NCBI GenBank assembly: GCA_903919035.1
Contig: CAIXGY010000108.1
Coordinates: 1 to 55,580 of the forward strand
Reading direction: 5' to 3'
Source: an uncultured Planctomycetaceae bacterium
GTDB lineage: Bacteria; Planctomycetota; Planctomycetia; Pirellulales; UBA1268
Length of the DNA stretch: 55,580 nt
Position numbers and translations under genes: made by a program. Below are positions 27,693 through 36,110 of this stretch, piece by piece (the first letter of the stretch is position 1; every line of letters begins with the position of its first letter). The notes beneath the pieces were generated by a model. That model saw only the letters and a program-made list of their open reading frames with translations, ran no database searches and was not told where the DNA came from.

Positions 27693-28616
27693 ATGGGCAC
27701 GTCCTCCCCGTCCGCCGACGGTGAGTTCGCCGCGGCGATCGACCGCTTCCTCGTCCATCTGGCCGCCGAACGGGGTACGTCGCCGCTGACCCGCAAGGCG
27801 TACCGTGAGGATCTTCTGCAGCTGGAGGAGTTTCTGCGGTCGGCGGGCTGCCGCGGCCCGGCCGACGCCACCAGTGCGATCCTGCGCCGCTTCGCCGCCG
27901 GCCTGCATGCGGCCGGCTACGCGGCCTCGACCGTGGCGCGAAAGTTGGCGAGCATGCGAAGTTTCTACACGTTCGGGCAGCGCGAGGGCTGGGTTCGCGC
28001 GAACCCCGCGAAACCGCTCCGCGGCCCGAAGCGGGGCCGCACGCTGCCGAAGTTCCTGACGGGTGACGAGATCGGTCGGCTGCTCGCCGCGCCACGGCCC
28101 CAGGCTGCAGGCGGCGTCCGCGATCGGGCCGTGCTCGAACTCATGTATTCGGCCGGACTCCGCGTGCAGGAACTCGTCAACCTCGACGATGCCGACCTCG
28201 ACCTGACCAACGCCACGGTTCGGGTGCGGGGCAAGGGGCGACGCGAGCGGCTGGGAGTCGTCGGCTCCCACGCGCGATCCGCACTGCGGGCGTGGCTCGC
28301 CGCGCGACCGCGGCCTGCGACGGGTTCACGTGGTCCGCGGCCGCTGTTCACGAACAAGCTCGGCGGCCGGCTCTCGGTTCGCGGAGTCGCCCGCCTGCTG
28401 GAAAAGCATCTGCGATCCGCCGGGCTCGCGGGACGGGCGAGCCCGCACACGCTCCGCCACAGTTTCGCCACCCATCTCCTCGACGCGGGCGCCGACATCC
28501 GCAGCGTCCAGGAACTCCTGGGGCACAAGAGTCTCGTCACCACGCAGATCTATACCCACGTCACGACGAGTCGGCTGCTCGCCGCCTTCGACAAGGCCCA
28601 CCCACGGGCCCGGTAG
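27693..28616 (+). CDS. Tyrosine recombinase XerC/XerD
   Basis: The 307-residue site-specific recombinase has an N-terminal SAM-like core-binding domain (residues 8-95). The catalytic domain carries R157 (GLRVQEL), K181, H252/R255 (PHTLRHSFATHLL), H278 (LLGHKSL) and nucleophile Y287 (TQIYTHV). Length and motif spacing fit XerC/D, which resolves chromosome dimers at dif during division, rather than a phage integrase. No att or dif-like site is visible beside it. It cannot be split between XerC and XerD from sequence alone. It ends opposite the minus-strand response regulator, with a palindromic element between. Confidence 0.9.
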   Translation: MGTSSPSADGEFAAAIDRFLVHLAAERGTSPLTRKAYREDLLQLEEFLRSAGCRGPADATSAILRRFAAGLHAAGYAASTVARKLASMRSFYTFGQREGWVRANPAKPLRGPKRGRTLPKFLTGDEIGRLLAAPRPQAAGGVRDRAVLELMYSAGLRVQELVNLDDADLDLTNATVRVRGKGRRERLGVVGSHARSALRAWLAARPRPATGSRGPRPLFTNKLGGRLSVRGVARLLEKHLRSAGLAGRASPHTLRHSFATHLLDAGADIRSVQELLGHKSLVTTQIYTHVTTSRLLAAFDKAHPRAR

Positions 28617-28672
28617 CCCGGCTCGACGGCACGGGCATCCCCGACACCTTGCCCGTCACGAACGAGGAAGGA

Positions 28673-28803
28673 TCGGGTCTGCCCATCCCCTCGAGACGGA
28701 GTCGACGGCAAGGGCAGGCATGGATGCCGGAGCGAAGCCGTCTCCGAGCGAAGTCCAGGATGGACGGAGCGAGCGTCCGTCGAGAGTCTGTGGGCAGACC
28801 CGA
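28673..28803. repeat. Palindromic intergenic element, copy 1 (131 bp)
   Basis: The termini are a 13-bp perfect inverted repeat (28673-28685 TCGGGTCTGCCCA and 28791-28803). On the minus strand the interior folds into successive hairpins, including GACGGA...TCCGTC and GTCC-ATCCT-GGAC, and holds GGCATCCATGCC. A second copy with the same size and core lies at 47331-47462. This copy sits between the convergent ends of the Xer and response-regulator genes and could serve as a bidirectional transcription barrier. Confidence 0.65.
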
Positions 28804-28872
28804 GCCGGTTGGGCGCAGAGACCGGCTCCCCACGAGATGCCCGAGTCACTCGACGCTCACGTATGAGCCGTG

Positions 28873-29505
28873 TCAGACCAGGCCGCGACGCACCGCCCAC
28901 ACGGCCGCCTGCGTGCGGTCGGAGACGGCGATCTTGCGGAGGATGTTTTGGACGTGCTCCTTCACGGTCTCCACGCTGATCGTGAGGGACTGGGCGATCT
29001 CCTTGTTCGACAGGCCCAACGCCATGTGGCGAAGCACCTGGGTCTCCCGCTGCGTGAGCGGAATGTCCGGGTCGGGCGGGCCGACACGGTTGGCCATCGT
29101 GGTGGCCACCCGCCGCATTTCACCGGCCCGGATGGGCAGTTGGCCCGCCGCGGCACCGGTGATCGAGTTGATGAGTTCACCGCGACTGCAGCCCTTCAGC
29201 ATGTAGTCGTGGGCGCCGGCCGCGACCGCCCGGGCCACGTAGGTCGGGTTGTCGAAGGTGGAGAGCATCACGCAGCGTACCGCCGGCATGTCCTTGCGGA
29301 TCTTCTCGAGCGCTCCCAGGCCGTCCTTGCCCGCCATGCGGATGTCGAGCAACACCACGTCGGGCTTGTGTTTCTTGGTCAACTTCACGGCCTCGTCGCC
29401 GTCCGTTGCCTCGCCGACGATTTTCACGTCGGAACCCGCCAACAGGCTCGCCAGACCGCGGCGAACCACTTCGTGATCGTCCGCGATGACAACCTTGACC
29501 GCCAT
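28873..29505 (-). CDS. NarL/FixJ-family response regulator (REC-LuxR)
   Basis: The 210-residue two-component regulator has receiver residues 1-120 (acidic pocket ADD at 8-10, phospho-Asp54 in VVLLDIRMAGKDG) and a LuxR-type helix-turn-helix at about 145-205 (LTQRETQVLRHMALGLSNKE). It would bind DNA as a phosphorylated dimer. No histidine kinase is adjacent, so it is an orphan here. GGGAGG lies five bases before the ATG at 29505. The stretch between receiver and HTH is short, as in the family. Confidence 0.93.
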   Translation of the reverse strand: MAVKVVIADDHEVVRRGLASLLAGSDVKIVGEATDGDEAVKLTKKHKPDVVLLDIRMAGKDGLGALEKIRKDMPAVRCVMLSTFDNPTYVARAVAAGAHDYMLKGCSRGELINSITGAAAGQLPIRAGEMRRVATTMANRVGPPDPDIPLTQRETQVLRHMALGLSNKEIAQSLTISVETVKEHVQNILRKIAVSDRTQAAVWAVRRGLV

Positions 29506-29559
29506 GCGACCTCCCGGCGCGAGAAATGCCCCGAACCAACCGTTCGTTCGAGTGCCGGA

Positions 29560-29588
29560 ATGCTATCAAGTCAAGAAACTTGAATCAA
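29560..29588 (-). promoter_or_regulatory. Candidate sigma-70 promoter for the response regulator
   Basis: On the minus strand TTGATT (29588-29583) and TAGCAT (29565-29560) are separated by 17 bases. The start would lie about 48 bases before the ATG. The spacer contains a 5-bp inverted repeat (CAAGT...ACTTG) that may be an operator. Confidence 0.45.
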
Positions 29589-29617
29589 CGGCCGGACGGG
29601 ATGCCGCCCCGCGCACG

Positions 29618-30622
29618 TCATGCTTCCGGCCCGTGCACGGACGCTGTCGCACGCATCCGGGACAGCATCTCGAGCGCTCCTCGCGTGGCAAGGTCCGCCG
29701 CAACCCGGCGTCCGAGCTCGACGGCGGCGCGGCGCGACACCCCGCTCCCTTCGCCGCTGGGGATCGACCCCTCCGCATCGATCCGGCGCACGGCCCCATC
29801 GCGTTCCTCGAAGACGCAGGCCCCCAGCACGAGCCCACGATGCGGTTCGACCCTGGCCCAGCCGCCGATCGGGGCGAGACAGCCGCCGGCGAGTTCCGCG
29901 AGACACGCCCGCTCGGCGCACACGGCCAGATGCGAGGCCTCGTGATCGAGAGCCGCGAGCGTCTGGCTGGTTCGCCCATCGTCGGCACGCATCTGCACTG
30001 CCAGGGCGCCCTGCGAGACGGCCGGCCAGAAGCGGTCGGGCCGCAGGACCTCGGTGATCCGGTCGCGGAGGCCAAGCCGCTCGAGTCCGGCCCCGGCCAA
30101 CACGAGGGCGTCGTAGTCGCCCGCGTCGAGCCGGCGCAGCCGGGTATCGACATTCCCGCGAAGCGGGCGCACCGCGAGATCCGGTCGCAGTGCCAGCACC
30201 TGCACGATCCGACGGACGCTCGACGTCCCAACCACGGACCCTGCCGGCAGGGCGTCGAGCGTCGCCGCGGTGCGACCGATGAGGACGTCGAAGGGTAGCG
30301 CCCGCTCTGGCACACAGGCCACGACGAGCCCCGGCGTCTCGGCGGTGGGCAGGTCCTTGAGGCTGTGCACGGCGGCGTCGATCCGCCGCTCCAGCAGGGC
30401 ACGCTCCAGTTCGCGGACGAATACTCCGTCGGCGCCGAGCGTCGCCACCGGCCCCTGCTGGTCGGTGTCACCGCGGGTGGTGATCACCTCCAGGTCCACC
30501 GCGACGCCCGTGGCCCGCACGCGGTCGGCGACCCAGTTGGTCTGCGTGAGCGCCAGCGCGCTCCCCCGCGTGCCGATGCGCAGCACGTCCGGAACGGTCA
30601 CTGCTGTGCGGTCGGTGGCCAC
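29618..30622 (-). CDS. hemC: Porphobilinogen deaminase (hydroxymethylbilane synthase)
   Basis: HemC polymerises four porphobilinogens to hydroxymethylbilane in tetrapyrrole synthesis. It has IGTRGSALALTQTNWV at residues 16-31, VHSLKDLP (85-92), GTSSVRR (132-138), and C248 in GGCLAPIGG, which attaches the dipyrromethane cofactor. The start is uncertain: GTG 30622 (334 residues) is used, and GTG 30601 is equally close to the conserved region; neither has a clear ribosome site. The comF gene lies just upstream on the same strand. hemH is 21 kb away, so the haem genes are dispersed. Confidence 0.94.
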   Translation of the reverse strand: MATDRTAVTVPDVLRIGTRGSALALTQTNWVADRVRATGVAVDLEVITTRGDTDQQGPVATLGADGVFVRELERALLERRIDAAVHSLKDLPTAETPGLVVACVPERALPFDVLIGRTAATLDALPAGSVVGTSSVRRIVQVLALRPDLAVRPLRGNVDTRLRRLDAGDYDALVLAGAGLERLGLRDRITEVLRPDRFWPAVSQGALAVQMRADDGRTSQTLAALDHEASHLAVCAERACLAELAGGCLAPIGGWARVEPHRGLVLGACVFEERDGAVRRIDAEGSIPSGEGSGVSRRAAVELGRRVAADLATRGALEMLSRMRATASVHGPEA

Positions 30623-30653
30623 GGTGTTCGTTCGCCGTCGTGATCGACATCCA

Positions 30654-31394
30654 TCAGTCAGAGCCGGCCGCGTCGGCCCGCGCCACGACAGCAGCGTACA
30701 CCGCGGCGGCCCCTGCGGAGACGGCGGCCTCCGCACAGGCCTCCAGCGTCGAGCCCGTGGTCGTGACGTCGTCGACCAGCAGGATGCGCAGGCCGGCCAG
30801 CCGTCCCCGGCTGCGGAAGGCACCGCGCACGTTTCGGCGGCGGTCGCCCACCGGCAGCGTGTTTTGCATCACGGTCGCGCGGCTCCGCCGCAGCAGCCGG
30901 CGGCACGGCAGCCCCAGGCCTGCGGCGACCCCCCGGGCGAGTTCATCGGCGGCACTCGCACCCCGCCCGATCCGCCGCAGCCAGTGCATCGGCACCGGCA
31001 CCACCGCCTCGGGCATCCAGGCGGCCAGCGTGGATCGGTGCCGATGCACGAGGAGCGTCGCGAGCGTCGCAGCCACGGCCGAACCTGCGGGTCGCTTGGC
31101 CCGCAGGACGGCCGACCGCAACTCGTCGGCATAGGAGCCCAGCACCACGATCCCGTCCCAACGCCGGCGCTGACGCCGACATGCCGGGCAGCCCGTGACC
31201 GCGGCGGGCGCCCCGCATGCACCGCAGCGGTCGCCGTCGCGCGACAGCGCCATGACACAGGCGTCGCAGGCCAGCGGGTCGCCGGACGACTGCAACTCAT
31301 CCCCGCACATCGTGCAACGCGGCGGCAGCACCAGATCGAGCCCCGCCGAAGCCCAGCCCGCAGCCGCCGCCCACAGTCGCCCGAACCGTGCCAT
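30654..31394 (-). CDS. ComF-family phosphoribosyltransferase-like protein
   Basis: The 246-residue protein has an N-terminal zinc-ribbon region with four CxxC pairs (C27/C30, C43/C46, C57/C60, C69/C72) followed by a PRTase type I fold. The PRPP loop is ILLVDDVTTTGST at about 204-216. ComF/GntX proteins are linked to DNA uptake and use in competent bacteria, but most are uncharacterised. The PVPMHWLRRIGRG and RNVRGAF motifs are typical of the family. It probably forms a unit with hemC (31 bases apart). No other competence genes are in the window. Confidence 0.88.
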   Translation of the reverse strand: MARFGRLWAAAAGWASAGLDLVLPPRCTMCGDELQSSGDPLACDACVMALSRDGDRCGACGAPAAVTGCPACRRQRRRWDGIVVLGSYADELRSAVLRAKRPAGSAVAATLATLLVHRHRSTLAAWMPEAVVPVPMHWLRRIGRGASAADELARGVAAGLGLPCRRLLRRSRATVMQNTLPVGDRRRNVRGAFRSRGRLAGLRILLVDDVTTTGSTLEACAEAAVSAGAAAVYAAVVARADAAGSD

Positions 31395-31528
31395 GCCCGC
31401 ACCGCTCCCGGTTTCGCGCCATCAGGCCGGGTGGCACCTGGGCCACGGCACCAATTGACGCTCCGCGGCCTTCAGCCTACCTTCCCCGCCCCCAACGCCC
31501 CACCTCCCCAGCCCGGCTCCGCAACGGC

Positions 31529-32659
31529 ATGCTCATCGATCGTTACGTCACCCGCGCGATGCTGCACGCGTTCGTGATCGTGTTCGTGAGTCTCGCGGGC
31601 CTGTATCTGGTGTTCGACGCGTTCACGAACATGGAGGAGTTCCTGGCCCACGCGGCCGAACAGGGAGGACTCGCGCGGGTGCTGGGTTCGTACTACGGCT
31701 GCCGGATGCTCTGGTTCTTCGACGCGACGAGCCCGATCGTGTCGATGGCCGCGGCGATGTTCGCCCTGTCGTGGCTGGAGCGTCACAACGAGCTCACTGC
31801 GCTCCTCGCCGCGGGCGTGACCCGCTGGCGGATCGCCCGGCCCGTGCTCGTGGTCGCGGCGGTCGTGAGCACGGCCGCGTTCGTCAACCGGGAGGCCTGT
31901 CTGCCTCGCATCCGCGGGGCCTTCGCCCGCAACGCCCAGGATCTGCGGGGCGATCGGCCTCAGCCCTTCGAGGCCCGCTACGATCACGCGACGGAGATCC
32001 TGTTCCGCGGCCGCGCCGCTCAGGCGGCCACCTGTCGCATCGAGGCCCCGAGCCTGTTGATGCCGCCGCAACTCGGCGAATACGGCACGCAGATCGACGC
32101 CGCAGAGGCGGTGTGGCGGCCAGCGACGGCGGACCACGCCGCCGGCTGGATCCTTTCGGGCGTCACCGAGCCGGCCGACGTCGACCGACTGCAGCCGCTC
32201 GTCACCGGGACGAGAACGGTGGCCTGCACGCGGGCCACGGCCCCGTGGCTGGAGCCGCGGCAGTGTTTCGTGGCCAGCGACGTCACGTTCGAGCAGATGA
32301 TCGGCTCGACCAACTGGAGCCAGTATTCCTCGACGCCCGAACTCGTGCGAGCGATCCGCAATCCGAGCCTCGGCGTGGGAGGCGACGTGCCGCTGCGGGT
32401 GCACTCCCGTTTCGTGGCTCCCCTGCTCGACATGACCCTCGTGCTGCTCGGTGTGCCACTCGTGCTCGGCCCCAGTCGCCGCGGCGTCTGGATTGCGGTG
32501 GGCATGTGCGTGGCCACCACGGTGGTGTTCTTCCTGACGGTGATGGGCGCCCAGGGCCTCGCGATGCAGGACATCTGCAGCCCCTGCATGGGCGCCTGGC
32601 TGCCGCTGCTCGTGCTCGCACCGCTCGCCGCCTGGCGGGCCCAGCCCATGTGGCAATGA
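31529..32659 (+). CDS. LptF/LptG-family permease
   Basis: The 376-residue inner-membrane protein of the YjgP/YjgQ family starts MLIDRYVTRAMLHAFVIVFV. It has three N-terminal membrane segments, a periplasmic beta-jellyroll region (about 130-270), and three C-terminal segments (LLDMTLVLLGVPLVLGPSRR, then VATTVVFFLTVMG). In Proteobacteria the LptF-LptG pair with LptB extracts LPS for export, consistent with lpxA in this window. Only one permease is present here and no lptB/lptC, so LptF versus LptG is not assigned. Start at ATG 31529 fits the first membrane segment. Confidence 0.8.
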   Translation: MLIDRYVTRAMLHAFVIVFVSLAGLYLVFDAFTNMEEFLAHAAEQGGLARVLGSYYGCRMLWFFDATSPIVSMAAAMFALSWLERHNELTALLAAGVTRWRIARPVLVVAAVVSTAAFVNREACLPRIRGAFARNAQDLRGDRPQPFEARYDHATEILFRGRAAQAATCRIEAPSLLMPPQLGEYGTQIDAAEAVWRPATADHAAGWILSGVTEPADVDRLQPLVTGTRTVACTRATAPWLEPRQCFVASDVTFEQMIGSTNWSQYSSTPELVRAIRNPSLGVGGDVPLRVHSRFVAPLLDMTLVLLGVPLVLGPSRRGVWIAVGMCVATTVVFFLTVMGAQGLAMQDICSPCMGAWLPLLVLAPLAAWRAQPMWQ

Positions 32660-32790
32660 TCCACGTGCCGTGGGCCCGCACGACCGGCACGCGCGGCACG
32701 ACCCGACGGCGCGGCAGGCTTCGCCGCATCCTCCGGGTTTCTCCAGGCCTTTTTTCTCCACGTCGTCCGCCCCGCCTGCCGATCCCTCCA

Positions 32791-32811
32791 GTGCGGACGG
32801 GTCGTCCGCAC
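32791..32811 (+). other. Hairpin upstream of fliW
   Basis: GTGCGGAC (32791-32798) pairs perfectly with GTCCGCAC (32804-32811) around the loop GGGTC. It is 50 bases before the fliW start and 130 bases after the permease stop. It could be a leader structure or a weak terminator (no U-run). I see no gene in 32660-32861. Confidence 0.35.
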
Positions 32812-32861
32812 CGCGTGGCACAGGAACGCCCGCGGGCAAAACCGGGCGAGGGAGTGCCACC

Positions 32862-33302
32862 ATGCAGATCTTCACGACGAGATTCGGTCGCCTCGAGGTC
32901 GCCGCCGGCGACGTGATCCGGTTTCCCAGCGGACTGCCCGGACTCGAGGACTGCCGGGAATGGGCCCTGCTGGCCGACGCCGCCAACGATGCGGTGGGCT
33001 GGCTGCAGAGCGTCACCCGCGCCGAGGTGGCCCTGGCGGTGGTGAGCCCGCGACGCTTCGTGCCGGACTATCGCGTGCGGATTCCCCGCACCGAGTTGCA
33101 GCCGCTCGACCTCGCCGACATCCGCGACGCGCAGGTCGTGGTCGTGGTCGGTAAAACCGACACGACCCTCGCGCTCAATCTCAAGGCGCCGATCGTCATC
33201 AACGTCGAAACCCGCATGGGCAGGCAAGTCGTCGCCAGCGGCGACCTTCCGCTGCGTCTCGAACTCGTGCCCGGCCGACCGCCTCTCAAACGGAGTGCAT
33301 AA
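32862..33302 (+). CDS. fliW: FliW, CsrA-binding flagellar assembly factor
   Basis: The 146-residue protein binds CsrA and relieves its repression of target mRNAs; in Bacillus this couples flagellin translation to export. Recognised by IRFPSGLPGLEDCREWALL, SPRRFVPDYRVRIP and NLKAPIVIN near the C-terminus. GGGAG lies eight bases before ATG 32862. It is followed 60 bases later by csrA, the usual fliW-csrA order. No flagellar structural genes are in the window. Confidence 0.92.
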   Translation: MQIFTTRFGRLEVAAGDVIRFPSGLPGLEDCREWALLADAANDAVGWLQSVTRAEVALAVVSPRRFVPDYRVRIPRTELQPLDLADIRDAQVVVVVGKTDTTLALNLKAPIVINVETRMGRQVVASGDLPLRLELVPGRPPLKRSA

Positions 33303-33362
33303 TCAACCTGACGGAAGGCGTGGAACCGCCGGAGCCACGCCCGGATCGGGAAGGAGCCAGCC
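33303..33362 (+). promoter_or_regulatory. csrA leader rich in GGA motifs
   Basis: The 60 bases between fliW and csrA contain five GGA triplets, the last within the csrA ribosome-binding site (GGAAGGAG-like). GGA is the core of CsrA binding sites, so CsrA could repress its own translation. High GC makes some GGA expected by chance. Confidence 0.4.
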
Positions 33363-33617
33363 ATGCTCGTACTCTCCAGACAACGAGACGAAAGCATCAT
33401 GATCGGCGACAGCATTGTCGTCACGATCGTCGACATTCGGGGAGACAAGGTCCGCCTCGGGATCAATGCCCCGGCGGAGGTCCCGGTGCACCGACAGGAG
33501 GTCTACGAGGCCATCCAGCGGGAAAACCACCGGGCCAGTCAGTTGCAACCCGGCGATGCTCGGGATCTCGGGAAGTTCGCCGGCCGCAGTCGGCCGGGCG
33601 ACGCCCCACGGCGCTGA
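33363..33617 (+). CDS. csrA: Carbon storage regulator CsrA, copy 1
   Basis: The 84-residue RNA-binding dimer blocks or stabilises target mRNAs. The conserved core reads MLVLSRQRDESIMIGDSIVV, then IRGDKVRLGINAPAEVPVHR, with the RNA-contact residues of L4 and the RLGI...VHR region intact. It has a longer, charged C-terminal tail than enterobacterial CsrA (61 residues), as is common in FliW-partnered CsrAs. It is 60 bases downstream of fliW. A second CsrA is encoded at 50985. Confidence 0.94.
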   Translation: MLVLSRQRDESIMIGDSIVVTIVDIRGDKVRLGINAPAEVPVHRQEVYEAIQRENHRASQLQPGDARDLGKFAGRSRPGDAPRR

Positions 33618-33687
33618 GCACCTGTCAACGGCCGCGCCTGCCCCGTTCGCCGACGCGCCGAGATTGCGGCCGCGCGACGGGATCGTG

Positions 33688-34269
33688 TCAGGCGTGGAAG
33701 TACGGCGGCTCGTGGCCGGCCTTCCACTTGATGTTGCACCCGATGCTCGGGACCTGATCCGGCACCGGTGGCCGGCCCGCCACGAGCGCGTCGAGCGCCG
33801 CCCGTAGGTCGCTGCCCGTCACGGGCACGTCGCTCCCGGGCCGGCTCGGATCGAGCTGGCCGCGGTAGACGAGCTTGCGTGCGGCGTCGAAAAGATAGAA
33901 GTCCGGGGTGCAGGCCGCCCGGTAGTCCTTCGCCGTCTCCTGCGTCTCGTCGTAGAGATACGGAAATGGATACCCCCGGTCCTCGGCCTCACGGACCATC
34001 TGCTCGGGCGAATCGGCCGGATGCGTGGAGACGTCGTTGGAGCTGATGGCCACGAACCCGATCCCGTGGGATTGGTAGTCGCGGCCGAGCCTCGCCAACT
34101 CGTCGGCCACGTGTTTCACGAAGGGGCAGTGGTTGCAGATGAACATCACGACGGTCCCCTTCGATCCGGCGACGGCGGCGAAGGAGAGGATGCGGCCATC
34201 CACGTTGGGCAGCGAAAAATCCGGGGCCACCGTGCCGAGCGGCAGCATCGTGCTGGGGGTGCGGACCAT
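33688..34269 (-). CDS. Thioredoxin-like redoxin (AhpC/TSA family)
   Basis: The 193-residue cytoplasmic-type redoxin has PDFSLPNVDG at 16-25 and the active-site C45/C48 in CNHCPFVKH, rather than the CGPC of thioredoxin. SSNDVSTHPADSPEQM and a C-terminal RPPVPDQVPSIGCNIKWK segment are characteristic of this subfamily, often annotated as thioredoxin family protein. No signal peptide. It is divergent from the FAD oxidoreductase gene; 34270-34460 is their shared upstream region with no convincing promoter. Confidence 0.85.
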   Translation of the reverse strand: MVRTPSTMLPLGTVAPDFSLPNVDGRILSFAAVAGSKGTVVMFICNHCPFVKHVADELARLGRDYQSHGIGFVAISSNDVSTHPADSPEQMVREAEDRGYPFPYLYDETQETAKDYRAACTPDFYLFDAARKLVYRGQLDPSRPGSDVPVTGSDLRAALDALVAGRPPVPDQVPSIGCNIKWKAGHEPPYFHA

Positions 34270-34460
34270 GGGGATCTCCGGGGGCTCGTCGCCTGCCGTA
34301 CAGGACGGATCGCGGCACAGGCCTACAAATAGACCATGAGCCGGTCGATGGCTCCATCACCGCCGGGTTCCGGGCCGGGGGTGCGCGGTGGGCGAAGGGC
34401 CGCCCGTGCGGCAACCAGACCCTTGCCAGGCGCCGGCCGAGGGACGAAAGTATCTGCAGG

Positions 34461-36053
34461 ATGGAAACGCGACCGACATTCGCCAGCACGGCGATCGAAT
34501 TGAACGGCAAGGGCCACCCACCCCGAGTGGTCGTCATCGGTGCCGGGCCGGCCGGCCTCACGGCAGCCTACCTCCTCGCGAGGGAGGGCGTGCCGGTCAC
34601 GGTCTTGGAGTCCGATCCCGAACGCGTGGGGGGCATCTCGCGGACCGTCGTCCACCGTTCCCCGGCCTGTGGCGGGGCGGAATTTCGGTTCGACATCGGC
34701 GGGCACCGCTTCTTTTCCAAGAGCCGGGAAGTCGAGGAACTCTGGACCGAGATCCTGGGCGCGGACATGCTCGTTCGGCCCCGGCTCTCCCGCATCCTCT
34801 ACGGCGGGAAGTTCTACGCCTACCCACTGCAGGCCCGTGAGGCGATCGGCAACCTCGGCGTGTTGGAGGCGGCCCGCTGCGTCGCCAGCTACGCCTGGGC
34901 CCGCCTGTTCCCCGTGCACAATCCCCGCTCGTTCGAGGAGTGGGTCCGCAACAAGTTCGGCCGTCGCCTCTACGAGATCTTCTTCAAGACCTACACCGAG
35001 AAGGTGTGGGGCATGAGTTGCCAGGACATCTCGGCGGACTGGGCCGCGCAGCGGATCAAGGGCCTGTCGCTCTCCACCGCGGTCTGGCACGCGATCTTCC
35101 CACCCGCCGCGCCGCGGGATCGGTCGCAACAGGTGAAGACGCTGATCGGCTCGTTTCGCTATCCCCGCCTCGGGCCCGGGATGATGTGGGAAGCCGCCGC
35201 GCGGCTGACCCGAGAACTCGGCGGAGACGTCCGCCTCGGCTGCCGGGTCACGGGACTCGAGCGACTCGCCGGCGGCGGCTGGCAGGTGGCCTACACGGAC
35301 GACAAGGGGCACCGTGCCACGATCGATGCGTCGCAGGTGATCTCGTCGGCACCGCTGCGGGAACTCGTCGCCGGTTTGTCACCCGCCGCGCCGCCAGCCG
35401 CGGTCGAGGCGGCGGCGGGGCTGAAGTATCGCGACTTCCTCACCGTGGCCCTCGTCGTCCGGCCGACGAACCGCTTCGACGACAACTGGATCTACGTCCA
35501 CGAGCCCGGCGTGAAGGTGGGCCGCGTCCAGAATTTCGGCTCCTGGTCTCCCGAGATGGTGCCCGATCCGGCGCTCGCCTGCTACGGGCTCGAATACTTC
35601 TGCTTCGAGGGCGACGGGGTGTGGACGACGTCGGATTCCGACCTCGTGGCCCTGGCGACCCGGGAACTGGTGCAGTTGGGCCTTGCTCGCGCGGCCGACG
35701 TCCTCGACGGCTGCGTGGTCCGCCAGGCGAAGGCATATCCCGTCTACGACGACGACTACGCGCGGCACGTGGCCACGATCCGGGCCACGATCGAGGCGGG
35801 CTATCCGGGCCTCCACCCGGTCGGCCGCAACGGCATGCACAAATACAACAACCAGGATCATGCCATGATGACGGCGATGCTCACCGTGCGCAACATCCTC
35901 GCGGGCGAGAGCCGCTACGACGTCTGGAACGTCAACGAGGATGCCGAGTATCACGAGGAGGGCAACGCCCTGCACGGCGGCCCCGACGCCGGCGGTGCCG
36001 GCGGACTGCGGCAGGTGCCGCTCCGCATCCGGACGCCGGCCGGGGCATCCTGA
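34461..36053 (+). CDS. FAD-dependent oxidoreductase, UDP-galactopyranose-mutase/amine-oxidase-like
   Basis: The 530-residue flavoprotein has Rossmann motif VVVIGAGPAGLTAAYLL at 23-39 and the UGM/protoporphyrinogen-oxidase-superfamily segment FDIGGHRFFSKSREVEELW. KFGRRLYEIFFKTYTEKVWG and HKYNNQDHAM near the end are typical of a subfamily found in surface-polysaccharide loci. Annotation as HemG/HemY is possible by superfamily but not supported: the pattern is closer to UGM-like proteins and it is followed by an exporter. The substrate is unknown. It lies 57 bases before the ABC exporter and is likely co-transcribed. Confidence 0.8.
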   Translation: METRPTFASTAIELNGKGHPPRVVVIGAGPAGLTAAYLLAREGVPVTVLESDPERVGGISRTVVHRSPACGGAEFRFDIGGHRFFSKSREVEELWTEILGADMLVRPRLSRILYGGKFYAYPLQAREAIGNLGVLEAARCVASYAWARLFPVHNPRSFEEWVRNKFGRRLYEIFFKTYTEKVWGMSCQDISADWAAQRIKGLSLSTAVWHAIFPPAAPRDRSQQVKTLIGSFRYPRLGPGMMWEAAARLTRELGGDVRLGCRVTGLERLAGGGWQVAYTDDKGHRATIDASQVISSAPLRELVAGLSPAAPPAAVEAAAGLKYRDFLTVALVVRPTNRFDDNWIYVHEPGVKVGRVQNFGSWSPEMVPDPALACYGLEYFCFEGDGVWTTSDSDLVALATRELVQLGLARAADVLDGCVVRQAKAYPVYDDDYARHVATIRATIEAGYPGLHPVGRNGMHKYNNQDHAMMTAMLTVRNILAGESRYDVWNVNEDAEYHEEGNALHGGPDAGGAGGLRQVPLRIRTPAGAS

Positions 36054-36110
36054 CAAGTCCGCGTCGCAGCGTTGCGGCCGAGTCTCCGTCCGGGATATCC
36101 TCGGCCTGCT

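Noticed and set aside
27693-28616. Phage or integron integrase
   Set aside because: Length and motif spacing fit chromosomal XerC/D, and no att sites, cassettes or phage genes are near.
34461-36053. Protoporphyrinogen oxidase (HemG/HemY) completing a haem cluster
   Set aside because: Shared superfamily only; FDIGGHRFFSK and HKYNNQDHAM patterns and the exporter neighbour fit a UGM-like oxidoreductase better.
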